Source: Cryphonectria parasitica EP155 (lineage: Eukaryota; Ascomycota; Sordariomycetes; Diaporthales; Cryphonectriaceae). From it: 64,000 bases of DNA. The stretch is taken from the NCBI RefSeq assembly GCF_011745365.1, contig NW_024468917.1, positions 310,001-374,000 of the forward strand. Direction: 5' to 3'. Below, in pieces: positions 10,750 through 20,435 of the stretch; positions within the stretch are counted from its first letter, which is position 1, and each line of letters opens with the position of its first letter. Position numbers and translations under genes: made by a program. Under the pieces are notes generated by a model that saw only the letters and a list, made by a program, of their open reading frames with translations, made no database searches and was not told the DNA's origin.

Positions 10750-11204
10750 CTTGGGCTGATGTCTGCAGACGAGTTGGCAGGCGAAGGTGGGCCAGCACGA
10801 CACTTAGAACCGCCTGCCAGAACTGAGATAAATGTGTGTTGATTCAGGCATAAAGATCTGGGTAACTGTTTCTGGCAAGATTGCTGTCAAAACTGGATGG
10901 GAACACCTTCAAGTCGTCACAGGGAATGGTAGGGGTTTTGGGAGGAGAGGGGGTTCCCAAGTTGATTTAGAGTCGGTGCCTAATGTGCAATTTCTTGGTT
11001 CCGTACCGTCTAGCCCTTCTATCGACTTCTACCCCGCATAAAGCAAGCCCCCAGTTGAGCCAGCCTCATCCTCAGCGCTATTTAATAAGAATCGGAATGC
11101 CACGGCTTATATTGCTGGTCATGACGAAGAGGAAGAGCCGTTGCCCGAGAGAAACACGACTAAAACCGCACAGTAACTAGAGACTATATCAGAATCGTCC
11201 ACCA
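10750..11204. other. Intergenic, small protein promoter / DUF6594 3' flank
   Basis: Nothing beyond short open frames is seen. It should hold the promoter of the small SH3-like gene. Confidence 0.4.
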
Positions 11205-12384
11205 CTAGTAATGAATGATGGCTGGGGATACGGACGTGGCTCCGGCCATGAACAGCTCAACTGTTCTTCGGTATGAGAATGTTGCCAGGGTCATCAGCAA
11301 CAGTATAGTCGCGAGTAATATGAGCAGCAGGCGAAGTGGTATGCTCTGCACGACAAAGCAAGCGATGATGGGCGCGATTAACAGCAACGCCACGAACGCA
11401 GAGGTGGCGACGTGCGAGAGACGTCTGACAAGGGCGCCTGAGTATAAGTAGACATGTGCGTCTCTCGATCGGCGGTGTCCCGGTAGCTTTTCCATGGTCT
11501 CTTGTTTAGCATCAAACATATATATATGTAATATATCAGTTCGTATGTAAGGAGAGGGGGGGACTTTGGCTCACGGATCTAAATCCCTTATGGAAACGAA
11601 TTAGAGCATCCTCAACCACACCCTCCATAGATGTGACTAGCCCATCCCCTGAACAGCTCAGACTGACGAGGTCATCGGTGTTGCACAGGTATGCCGTCTC
11701 GTCTCGCGCCAGTGCAGCGTTGCCCTCCAGCCAATTTGATAAACTGGTCACATTACGTCGCGGAGGCCGTCTCAAGCTGAGGGCATGGGATATTTTTTCC
11801 ATGAACTCGTCTGTTGTAAAGTTAGATCTGCAGGCCAAAAAGAAAAATTCCCAAAAGAGAGAGAGATACCAACAGTAATCTGACAGGGCCACGTCTATCT
11901 CGTCGAGAATCTGCTGACGATGCATATTCGCGTCTTCTCGAGATGCCCCCAGGAAGAGCGGGACCGTTTCGGCGTCATCCATCTCCCTCAGACGCTTCTC
12001 GAGGACGGCAAGCTTGTCTTGTTTGCGCAGAAGTAGGCGGCTTCTCAGATAGGAGAACCCTCGACAGATGTAGAACGCCTCATCTGAAGCTATCAGGGCC
12101 GAGTATCGGGGGTAGCCCTGAGGATAGTCCTCGACTAGACGACATTTATGATTTGGTCATTATACGTACTATTGATGGGAACACGCAACTTGGGTGCCAT
12201 TTGGCTCCCACTTACTCTGCTCGTCGAGTCTAGTCGCATTTGGGGTTGTGTTTGGCCTGCTTTTCAGTATTGCACATAGCCTGCTCGTTATATCGATGAC
12301 AGCCTGCCATGACCGGGGGATCCAAGCAAACTCCGCAGAGGCGCCACGAAAAATCGAGCCGCATTCGAGGTCCATGTTTACCAT
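11205..12384 (-). CDS. DUF6594 family membrane protein
   Basis: Four exons (12216-12384, 11874-12134, 11575-11810, 11205-11498) give 319 residues. The second exon carries the family start IEDYPQGYPRYSALIASDE, then CRGFSYLRSRLLLRKQDKL and LEKRLREMDD. The third has RRPPRRNVTSLSNWLEGN and ETAYLCNTDDLVSL. The fourth has DAHVYLYS, two hydrophobic helices (about residues 260-300) and YRRTVELFMAGAT, the usual DUF6594 ending. Splice evidence: a GTAAGT donor after exon 1, GTTGGT after exon 2 with a TCTAAC branch site, and GTGAGC after exon 3. The function of the family is unknown; it is common in variable, accessory parts of fungal genomes. The first exon (residues 1-56) resembles nothing and its start is uncertain; the final few residues may also depend on an unseen intron. 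Confidence 0.75.
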
Positions 12385-13326
12385 AATGTCTGAAAGATGC
12401 TGTTATCTTGTCTGAACGCGAAATCGAGTCCGGCTTGGTCGCAATCTAACGTTCGATGGGCTGTGCTTGAGGCAGACAGGCAAGTATATATGCCTGAAGG
12501 TGGCGCATTACATGTGCACCCACCAATAGAAAATACATGCGGTTTCGAAGGGGTTAGTCCACCCAAATCATTCACAAATGAGGACGAATTGTGTGGTCTT
12601 CATCTGTAGTCACCAGTTTCAAATGCTACATATCAAATTCCTTCTATTTAATTTGCCACTCACAGAACGAGCTAATCAATTAATATTCCACATAAGGTGC
12701 CCGGATCGAAGTTGAGGCTTCTGAAAATAACAGCCCAAACATTATTTGTGGAACTCCAAAACACTTTTGCTGGGTACAACTTCGATGGGACGCATGTATT
12801 TCTCCAAGGCTACTGTACAGCAGTGTGATAAGCAATGCAGTCCTTCATAATTGCTAAAGTACCAAAATATTCGTGCTAGCAAGAGCAGTGTCATATATAG
12901 ACATTGGAACTCTTTTCAACTACCTAAGAAGTAGTCCAGCTTATAACCCCCAACCTTAGATTCCATAAGTATTTTCTGCCTGATGTTGAATTGTGAAATC
13001 TTGCCTTGGAACCATTGTTCTGTGTGTCCTGTTTCATGATCTGTACCTTGAATAGATTTGAATTAGACGCATTGCTTCTTCTCCATCTGGGTTGTTATTG
13101 TCCCCGGACGCATTACTCTTAGCAGAGGCTTAGTGTCTGCCTCAAATTTTGAATTGCGTATACTTGGGCAGCTGCTGAGAGATTGTGTGAGTAGAGTGTG
13201 AGTGGGCTAGAAGCCTGTGATCCATAGAGGCAAATGCAAGAATTGAGTAATCTATTCACCGCTCCAGTAATTCTCAGTATAGTCTTATCACGTTGACTTG
13301 CTTCCCTAAAACGGGCCTCCTTCTAA
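12385..13326. other. AT-rich intergenic stretch
   Basis: AT-rich compared with the surrounding genes, with many stops in all frames. No gene is supported. It may be decayed sequence belonging to the HET remnant next to it. Confidence 0.4.
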
Positions 13327-13623
13327 CTACCTTATCCTGAGAGCGTCCACCGAGAGACTCAATAATGTAAGAGAGCCGATAAAAATGTAGCGATTATTAG
13401 CTTTCCTCAGGATTACAGGACGATCACACCCCTTCAAAAGCCAAAATTTATCATTTGGAGCTGTTAATTCAGGGAGTCTGCCAATATAGCCAAGATCTGT
13501 TCGCCCAATTCTCGGTCCTTGCGCTGCCCAGACAATTTCCCTGAATGAATGTACGCATATTACCACCATGTCTTCAACCAGGTACCCAGCAAACAAGCGC
13601 CTCTTCGCATGCATCACAGGCAC
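13327..13623 (-). pseudogene. C-terminal remnant of a HET-type incompatibility protein
   Basis: A 98-codon open frame just downstream of the caspase gene, on the same strand. About residues 36-83 (roughly 13375-13518) read GPRIGRTDLGYIG, then DKFWLLKGCDRPVILRK and NNRYIFIG. This matches the C-terminal block found after many fungal HET domains (RRxFxTxxGYIGLGP, then GDxVxVLxGxxxPFVLR, then YxLVGE). The usual end, aYVHGxMxGE, is absent and replaced by unrelated residues, and no HET domain or in-frame start lies upstream because the caspase gene occupies that space. I read it as a truncated, non-functional relic of a vegetative-incompatibility gene. The similarity is by eye and short. Confidence 0.45.
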
Positions 13624-13638
13624 TCAGACTCTTCCCTG

Positions 13639-15636
13639 TCAACTTGACCGCAAGGCGGCGACGGCGATGTCTGGGTTGTACGATGTGCGGACATGGAACG
13701 TCCGTGCTAACCAAGAGTCTCGCAAGTCGTCCTCCCATTTGGCTGGTGAGCCCCGTAGCAAGGGCTTCACCGCCGCCAGGTCTGCAAGTGGCACTTGCCT
13801 CGTAGTGAGAAAGACTTTGAAGATGTCTTCGCAGCTGTGAATCCCACGGAGGATTGATTCTTCCGGCACCATCATCTTGAACCGAATATCCGCAGTGAAG
13901 TCTTCCTCGCTTTCGGCATGCTTCTGGGACGATAACACAGTATTCTCGGCGGTCAGGTTGTTCTGAATCTCCCAGTTACCGGCAAGGCAAAAGACGTTCA
14001 CATAGATTGATTGCTCGCCCTTGTTAATGATCAGCAGTTGAAGAACTTCTCCGTCCACCACGTCAACAACTTGGATGTCTGGAAATGAAGCTCCTGACTC
14101 TCTGAAGAGCCCAACATCGACAGCATTTCGTAGTGTCTCGCTTTCCCCCAAGGGCTTGAGCTGCACAATGTCGTGATATCTTGCGAGGTATGCCAGAACA
14201 CGGATGACCTGGGAGCGGGCACTCGTTGAATGAGCTGGCAATAGGGAAAGCGCATCAAAATCAATCGCCCGCCCCTCTCGATCTCGTATCTCAAACCCGC
14301 CCAGACCATTGACTGTCGCCTTCACAGGAGCCGTAGCTTCTGTGTAGCCGGGAGGAAGAAGCACATTCTCCTCTTGAGAGGGTTGGCCGTGCTCACCTGA
14401 ACCACCACCTACTAGAGGGCTCGAGAGTTCCCTTACACGAGGGTCATTACCAACCGTCGAGACAGGATCCTCGCAAAACTTGCGTAGTCTCGCTATCCAG
14501 CCAGAGCCGATCTGAGCAGCATCCATACCTTCAAGCTTGACCTCAGCTGTCACTCCGCCCACATTCCGGGCAGTGGCCAGCCCATGCTCGTGATCCCACT
14601 TTTCACTTGCAAAGGCGCTCAGAGGAGCAATGACCAGCTTATCATTCTCGTGCACGCCCATGATCTCCCCTGCCTGAAGTATGATCTGGCCGTTGGATAA
14701 CTTGATGATAGGGAAGAAGCAGTCGTCGGGGCCATGTAGCTCTCCGAAGAAGGTAAAGTCGCCGCTTCCTTTCAGCTGAGGAATCTGACTGGACGCCATG
14801 GCTACAAACATGGCGCAGATGATCTTGAACACGACCATGTGGCTCATATTCAGTGCGCCCAATTTCTGAAGCGCCCGAACCAAGACGTAGGTGAGAGCAC
14901 CGTGGAGCTTCCCATCGGCAAATCTGAGGCCGTGTGTAGTCTGCGCCGGACCGCACGCCGTCAGAATTGTGTAACCTTTGGGATCCATAAGCCAATCTGC
15001 AAGCACCGTTGTGCCTCGGAAGGTTGCGTTGTCGCTGCGAAATACACCTTGGCCGGCTTCATACGGTCGCAACATCTCGACGCCCCCCGTCTCTGTTCGC
15101 GGGACAAAAGGCAGGTACCGCACTGCGTCTGGCTGGTTATGTCGAGATATCTTTCCCGAGAAGCAGCAGTCGAGGGCCAGGAGAACCTTCACCCCCTTCA
15201 CCACCGCCTTGTTGAGGAAATTTGCCAAATCTTTCCCTGCGAGACAGTCTCTCAGCGGGTTTTCGACGCCGTCTTCGCACCCGAACGGGACGAGGGCCAG
15301 TTCACCATCTCTCATGACCGTGCCGTGGCCAGAATAATGAACGTAGACATGATCGCCTTTGACTGCTTCTGAGGCGACTCGGCTCAGGGTCTCCTTGATG
15401 TTCTGTAGTGTTGCTAAGGCTTCATCGCTCTCGGGTGGTTTCTGCAGGTCCGAAGCTTGACTCGCCGGTTTGCTGGCGGTCAGCTTCGTAATGTGTAGTA
15501 GATTGAAACGGTTCTTCTGCCGAAGAGTCTCAAGATAGGCCTCGACCAGGTCAACATCTCGAACACAGCTGCTCAAGGGCTCTCTGATGTAGAAGTCGAC
15601 GCCGATCAGGACCGCGAAATGTCTTGCGCTGGCCAT
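13639..15636 (-). CDS. Caspase-like protease (peptidase C14 / metacaspase-type p20) with unknown C-terminal half
   Basis: A 665-residue single-exon protein. Residues 6-160 form a p20 caspase-like domain: HFAVLIGVDFY, CVRDVDLVEAYL, then the catalytic dyad in YVHYSGHG (H104) and ALDCCFSG (C158). Later GYTILTACGPAQTTHG (221-236) and GALTYVLVRAL (246-256) finish the fold. Residues about 430-665 are an independent region with beta-rich segments (QLLIINKGEQSIYVNVF, 533-549, then GNWEIQNL-like), similar in flavour to the beta-sandwich partners of bacterial caspase-like proteins; I cannot name it. The start chosen is MASARHFAV; an upstream in-frame ATG at 15711 adds 25 residues that do not look like coding sequence. 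It diverges from a TPR-CHAT gene 222 bases away, suggesting co-expression. Fungal caspase-like proteins are linked to cell death and incompatibility, but the substrate here is unknown. Confidence 0.87.
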   Translation of the reverse strand: MASARHFAVLIGVDFYIREPLSSCVRDVDLVEAYLETLRQKNRFNLLHITKLTASKPASQASDLQKPPESDEALATLQNIKETLSRVASEAVKGDHVYVHYSGHGTVMRDGELALVPFGCEDGVENPLRDCLAGKDLANFLNKAVVKGVKVLLALDCCFSGKISRHNQPDAVRYLPFVPRTETGGVEMLRPYEAGQGVFRSDNATFRGTTVLADWLMDPKGYTILTACGPAQTTHGLRFADGKLHGALTYVLVRALQKLGALNMSHMVVFKIICAMFVAMASSQIPQLKGSGDFTFFGELHGPDDCFFPIIKLSNGQIILQAGEIMGVHENDKLVIAPLSAFASEKWDHEHGLATARNVGGVTAEVKLEGMDAAQIGSGWIARLRKFCEDPVSTVGNDPRVRELSSPLVGGGSGEHGQPSQEENVLLPPGYTEATAPVKATVNGLGGFEIRDREGRAIDFDALSLLPAHSTSARSQVIRVLAYLARYHDIVQLKPLGESETLRNAVDVGLFRESGASFPDIQVVDVVDGEVLQLLIINKGEQSIYVNVFCLAGNWEIQNNLTAENTVLSSQKHAESEEDFTADIRFKMMVPEESILRGIHSCEDIFKVFLTTRQVPLADLAAVKPLLRGSPAKWEDDLRDSWLARTFHVRTSYNPDIAVAALRSS

Positions 15637-15858
15637 GTTAAGGTTGGTGAAGTTCTTATTGTTAATGTTTGTTGGAAAGACATCTCGAAAGGAAAGGCGC
15701 GGGGAGTACACGTGATTTAGGCAGTAATAGACCCCTACATTATGTTTTCAGCTTCGTTGTCAGCCATACAATTTCACCCCTCCTTTCACATCTGGGTGGT
15801 AATATTGCTTAAAGGCGCAACTCAATCCTTGACAGCCTTGCACACCTGGAAGATAGCT
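15637..15858. promoter_or_regulatory. Shared divergent promoter, caspase / TPR-CHAT
   Basis: Only 222 bases separate the two start codons, so both genes must be driven from this interval. A palindromic CACGTG (E-box-like) lies at 15709-15714. In-frame ATGs at 15711 (minus) and 15742 (plus) would shorten or overlap the interval further, but the peptides they add look like leader sequence. Confidence 0.6.
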
Positions 15859-18800
15859 ATGGCTAATAGTATCGATGACGTTCTTTGGTTAAATCAGTTG
15901 ACAGACATACTCGAAGAGGTGGACCAACACCAACTCATACTCCCGCTCCCCTACGCTGTCAACCCGCAAGCTCACGATTATGACAAGCTAGCTGACAACG
16001 CAGCGAGAAGGAGATTGGTGCGGAACGACGCGATTGGGCACGCCGTGAACGATCTCGAAATTGATCTGCGGATCCGAGCGGTGAATCTGACGGCACCCCA
16101 GGACCCGTTGCTGATGCAGAGGTTACTACTCGCGGCAGACCTTCTTCTTGAACGGTATCAAAAGCGCACCGGACACGTATCAGATATAGAACGTGCAGTC
16201 ACCTTGGTAGACCGAGTCGGCTCGGCCATCAGCGAGACACATGGGCTGTTCTCAGACCATCTCTTGATCTACGGACGTGCTCATCTCGCCGTCTTCGAGG
16301 CTACGCAAAACTCCATCGAGCTCGACAAAGCCATCACAGAGTTGGAAGCATACCAACGCGTGGTGGGCGGACACCCAGAGCTACTCCAGCTCCACGGGAA
16401 TCTTCTGTTGCAGCGATTCCGGAATGTTGGAGACGAACAAGATCTCCGAACTGGCATCGACCGAGCCCGAGCTGTTCAAACCCTCCAAGGCGTCGAGACC
16501 GACACTCAGATATACGCCCTTTCCAATCTCTCCGAGTCTCTGCCATTCTTGCTTGATTTTGGGGCCGAGGATGGGGATGCGCACTTGGACAACGCGGTTG
16601 AAATGGGCCTGAGGGCAAAGGAACTGGCTCAACGTGAAGACTGCGGGATATCAGATATATCCTTCGTCTACGGAGCGCTTGCTCTGGCCCAGTACTACCG
16701 TTATCAACCAAGAAGGGAACCGACGGACCTGGAAGATTCGCTAGCCAATGGAAAGACCGCGGTAGATCTTGTAACGGAGCGCAGCCCCGACAAAGTAAGA
16801 TGGCTGAACAATCTTGGCTTGGCCCATGTCGCGGAATTTCGCATCTCAGCCAAGGACTCTAGCCTAGATGAAGCTGCCAGGTTGTTCGAAGAGGCAGTCA
16901 CACTCTCCTTGGAAGGCAGCAAGTCCCGTCTGATTAGCCTGAGCAACCTGGCAGATGCGCTCGGCCTCAGGTTCGAATGGACCGGGGAGATGGAAGCCCT
17001 GGATATCGCTGTCTCGCGGTACCGGACCTTGGCCAGTCTGGAGAATACAAACGCCACTGAGTGGGCTGTCAGTCTACAGAATCTTGGAAATATCCTGCTC
17101 CACGCTTACGGCTGTCACTTGCGCGGCGAGCTCCTTGACGAAGCCGTGGAAGCCCTCGAGCGAGCACTCGCCAAGTACCCGAAAGGTCATACAGAGAGCG
17201 TTGTCACCCACTCCTTACTCTGCAACGCCCTGGCCATCCGAAGCTGGCAGCCGAACAGGAAACCGGAGATACTCTTGGCCATTGACCATGGCGAGAAGGC
17301 AGCGCTGCTAGCTGGCCCGGATCACCCGCACGGCGCCCATCTCCGGCATATTCTGTCGCAGGCGTACCTCAATAAATGGGACGCAGGAGGCTGTCAGGAC
17401 GACCAAGATCTGGTGAAAGCATTCGACCACTCAGAACAATGTCTCAGATTGGCACCGCCAGACGCGCAGGATCGAGCGTTATACCTTTTGTGCCACGGCA
17501 ATCTGCTTGCTGCACAGATACTGGGCAAGGATCCAGAGATTGGTCGGATAGCTGTTCCTCCTGCCTTTGCCGAGCCCCTCCGCAATTACAAAGAAGCGGT
17601 CGAGTCGCCGAACGGCCTGCCATTGCTACGAATTCGGGCAGCTCGAAAGGCAATTAGGATCCTCGGGGGCCTGGACAGGTGGGAAGAGGCCGTGCCCGTC
17701 GGCCGGGAAGCCATGCGGCTGCTGTCGCTGGCCTGCGGAAGGTATCTGTCCTTACAGGACCAGCAGCAGGTCATTTCAGAAACCTCGGGCTTGGCCTCTG
17801 AGATCTGCTCCCTGATGCTGCAGGTAGGCAAGGCTGAGGAGGCGCTTCAACAGCTCGAGGCAGGGAGAGCCATGCTCCTCGGGTTTGCCATGGAAAAGAG
17901 CGACGAAGCAACGGCGTTGAAAGCAACGGACAAGGACCTTGCCAAGGAGTTGGAAGACATCAAGGCAAAGCTGCGCATCTCTCCCGACCTTCAAGGTCGT
18001 CGTCTCGGAGAGATCAAATTGCGGGAGAGGAGGGCTGCTGAGGTCGACCTCAAGAATTGCCTCGACAAAATCAGGAGCCTCCCAGGCCACCAGGACTTCC
18101 TGCTCGAACCGCCCCTTGACCACATGAAGTCGTGCTCCAAGGACGGCGCTGTTGTCCTGGTGAATATCAGCTACATGAGAAGTGACGCCATCATTCTTGT
18201 CGACGAAGGCATACGGGTTGTGCCGCTCTCAAAGCTGCAGCTCGAGAAGGCAGTCGACTTTGGCGTAAAGCTCATTGCAGGCTTCTCGACTGTGGATTTC
18301 CCCGTCAAGAGAGCATACGAAGTACTCTCTAGAAAAGTTCCCAAACAGCCCTCGAGACAAGATGCATCGTCAGACTTCCTGAGCTGGCTATGGGACAGCT
18401 GTGTACAGCCCATTTTTAATGAGCTGAGAAAGTGTGGTGCCGTGAAGACTGCGGATGACAAGCTGCCTCTGGACCCCCTGCCCCGAATTTGGTGGATCGG
18501 ATCCGGGTTGGCAGCTGGCTTCCCGTTCCATGCCGCTGCCGCTTCGGAGTCTGGCCAGGACGCACTGTGTCTGTCGGTCTCGTCCTATGCGCCATCGATC
18601 AAGGCTCTCTTGCATGCCCGACAGCGATCTGCCCAGTCTCAAGCTCTGAGGAGCGCGAGCCACCAGACGAGACTCCACATGACCGTCATTACAATGGAAA
18701 CTACGCCCGGTGGTCATGCACCCTTACCGGGAGTGAAGGAGGAGAAGGAGGTCGTCATGGATCTGGCAAAGGCTCTGGCCAAGGAGAAACTGAAGTGCAC

Positions 18801-19323
18801 AGATCTGCCACAGCCAAATGTGGCATGTGCACTAGAAGCTATCGCCAAGAGCGACATTGTCCACTTCGCCTGCCACGGTGAAGCGGACAGGAGAGATCCG
18901 TCTCAGAGCCACCTTGTCTTGGAGAAGCCATGCGCCGAGGACAAGACTAGCAAGGAGGTCGATAAACTCACCGTGTCGCATTTTCTGGCCCAGGACAACC
19001 TGCAGAAGGTGTGGATCGCGTTTTTGTCTGCCTGCACGACAGCGTCCATGGGTAGTTTCCGGCTTGGGGATGAAGGCCTTCATACGTCGGGGGCTCTACA
19101 GATTGCAGGCTTCTCCCACGTCATTGGATCCTTGTGGAAGGTAGAAGATGAGGTTGGGGTGCATATTGCCCGGGTCTTTTATACGAGCCTGTTTGGTGTT
19201 GAGAAGGATGCCCTGGACGACAGGGTGGTGGCCGTGGCTCTGCGAGAAGCCGTCATGAAGACTCGAGAACGCTACCCATCTTCATGGACCAAGTGGGCGG
19301 CCTACATCCATTCGGGAGCTTGA
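15859..19323 (+). CDS. TPR-repeat protein with C-terminal CHAT protease domain
   Basis: A 1154-residue single-exon protein. About residues 60-680 are helical repeats of fungal TPR type: SLSNLADALGLRFEWTGEME, SLQNLGNILLHAYG and ALSNLSESLPF are typical helix pairs, with 'degenerate TPR, long linker' spacing. A charged, coiled-coil-like stretch (about 675-750) links to the CHAT domain (about 850-1154). There GHAPLPGVKEEKEVV is followed by the histidine box DIVHFACHGEADRRD (H1006) and the cysteine box IAFLSACTTASMG (C1059), then LHTSGALQIAGFSHVIGSLW and DEVGVHIARVFYTSLF. Both catalytic residues are intact. CHAT is a caspase/separase relative; in bacteria TPR-CHAT proteins are proteases triggered by partners. 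The start is ATG 15859 (MANSIDDVLW); an in-frame ATG at 15742 would add 39 residues. Confidence 0.88.
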   Translation: MANSIDDVLWLNQLTDILEEVDQHQLILPLPYAVNPQAHDYDKLADNAARRRLVRNDAIGHAVNDLEIDLRIRAVNLTAPQDPLLMQRLLLAADLLLERYQKRTGHVSDIERAVTLVDRVGSAISETHGLFSDHLLIYGRAHLAVFEATQNSIELDKAITELEAYQRVVGGHPELLQLHGNLLLQRFRNVGDEQDLRTGIDRARAVQTLQGVETDTQIYALSNLSESLPFLLDFGAEDGDAHLDNAVEMGLRAKELAQREDCGISDISFVYGALALAQYYRYQPRREPTDLEDSLANGKTAVDLVTERSPDKVRWLNNLGLAHVAEFRISAKDSSLDEAARLFEEAVTLSLEGSKSRLISLSNLADALGLRFEWTGEMEALDIAVSRYRTLASLENTNATEWAVSLQNLGNILLHAYGCHLRGELLDEAVEALERALAKYPKGHTESVVTHSLLCNALAIRSWQPNRKPEILLAIDHGEKAALLAGPDHPHGAHLRHILSQAYLNKWDAGGCQDDQDLVKAFDHSEQCLRLAPPDAQDRALYLLCHGNLLAAQILGKDPEIGRIAVPPAFAEPLRNYKEAVESPNGLPLLRIRAARKAIRILGGLDRWEEAVPVGREAMRLLSLACGRYLSLQDQQQVISETSGLASEICSLMLQVGKAEEALQQLEAGRAMLLGFAMEKSDEATALKATDKDLAKELEDIKAKLRISPDLQGRRLGEIKLRERRAAEVDLKNCLDKIRSLPGHQDFLLEPPLDHMKSCSKDGAVVLVNISYMRSDAIILVDEGIRVVPLSKLQLEKAVDFGVKLIAGFSTVDFPVKRAYEVLSRKVPKQPSRQDASSDFLSWLWDSCVQPIFNELRKCGAVKTADDKLPLDPLPRIWWIGSGLAAGFPFHAAAASESGQDALCLSVSSYAPSIKALLHARQRSAQSQALRSASHQTRLHMTVITMETTPGGHAPLPGVKEEKEVVMDLAKALAKEKLKCTDLPQPNVACALEAIAKSDIVHFACHGEADRRDPSQSHLVLEKPCAEDKTSKEVDKLTVSHFLAQDNLQKVWIAFLSACTTASMGSFRLGDEGLHTSGALQIAGFSHVIGSLWKVEDEVGVHIARVFYTSLFGVEKDALDDRVVAVALREAVMKTRERYPSSWTKWAAYIHSGA

Positions 19324-20435
19324 TTGTGGGCTGGGATACAACGGATTCACACAGACCGTAGCCCAAAGTCTAGGCCCAACACAGGACATGGCCGTTAGCT
19401 TGCGTCTTCACCTGCCCCCCACCCCTGTAAAGACTACCCCCCTGTAGAGGCTGACCCCCCTGCTGTCAGCCACTGACAATTGGCCCATCAGTGGGCTGAC
19501 AGCGTGCCACGACGGCCTTCTGGCGCCCCAGCAAAAGAGTTCCTGCAAAGGCCTTGCTGCAGCAGAGGATATGCACGTTGAAAGGGGGAAATACTGGGGA
19601 ACACTAACTATCAGTACTATAGGACAGTATTTCTTAGGTGGGTTGGGGTTGTTTCATTTGACACGCGACAGTGGAGGGATCGGAAGGATCATCACTCAAT
19701 GCCCCCTTGCTTTGCCTCCTCGTACGTACGGTCAATCAGTAAGTCATTCCAGTAAATTCTCCCTCCTCCTCTCTCCCCACCCCTCTCCGACCTTCTCGGA
19801 GGCGAAATTCGTCCACCCACACACGGGCCACATACATTCACTACATGCACGCCAGATTGGCATCCCGATCTGGACAACATCTTTTTTTCTCTCTCCGCCG
19901 CCCCTCTTTCTTTTCCCCCCAAGAAAGGACAGCGAGGCGACATCAGCATCATCATTTTGGCCTTCTTCTTATTTTTCCAAGCCCTCACTCTGTGGTTTTC
20001 AATGCCATCTCCTTGATATTCAAAAGTTCCCTGGCGCCAGTTTCCCTCTCTATAAACCTGGCCTAGCCTAGCTTCTAGTATCCCGCCTGGCATGTGCCAG
20101 ATTGTACTGCCCTTGTCGTCATCACTGCTGTCGTATCGGTTTGCCGCTGGTTCTTGTCTCGTCTTAGCGCCAACATCCTCTCCTAATTAATTCTTCGATT
20201 GCCTTCTTCCCCTCTCAACACCTGATCCTCGTCGTCGTTGGCAGCGTCGTTGTCCTCCGTCCTCCTCTTCACCTCATCCTTCCTTACCATTCCTACATTT
20301 TCAATTCAACCCAACCCTTCCCCTCCCGCGCATGGTCACGACCACAACATCCTGCGTTCGAATTTGATTTTGCCTCGGCTGCAGGGCCATGAGCTGTCCA
20401 TCACCCTCACCTCGACCATAAAACCACATGCAACA
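19324..20435 (+). other. 3' flank of TPR-CHAT and long leader of the next gene
   Basis: No gene is supported. The left part carries an imperfect inverted repeat at 19463-19502. The right part (from about 19750) is strongly pyrimidine-rich on the plus strand, as in fungal promoters and 5' leaders. An in-phase ATG at 20238 lies upstream of the called start of the next gene. Confidence 0.5.
19463..19502. repeat. Imperfect inverted repeat (hairpin)
   Basis: CTGTCAGCCACTGA at 19463-19476 is answered by TCAGTGGGCTGACAG at 19488-19502, a 14-bp stem with one bulged base and an 11-base loop. It lies 140 bases past the TPR-CHAT stop codon. It could act in 3' end formation or be the end of a small inverted-repeat element. 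Confidence 0.6.

Noticed and set aside
15742..15858. In-frame upstream extension of the TPR-CHAT protein
   Set aside because: The 39 added residues look like translated leader and would eat into the only promoter space; kept only as an alternative start.
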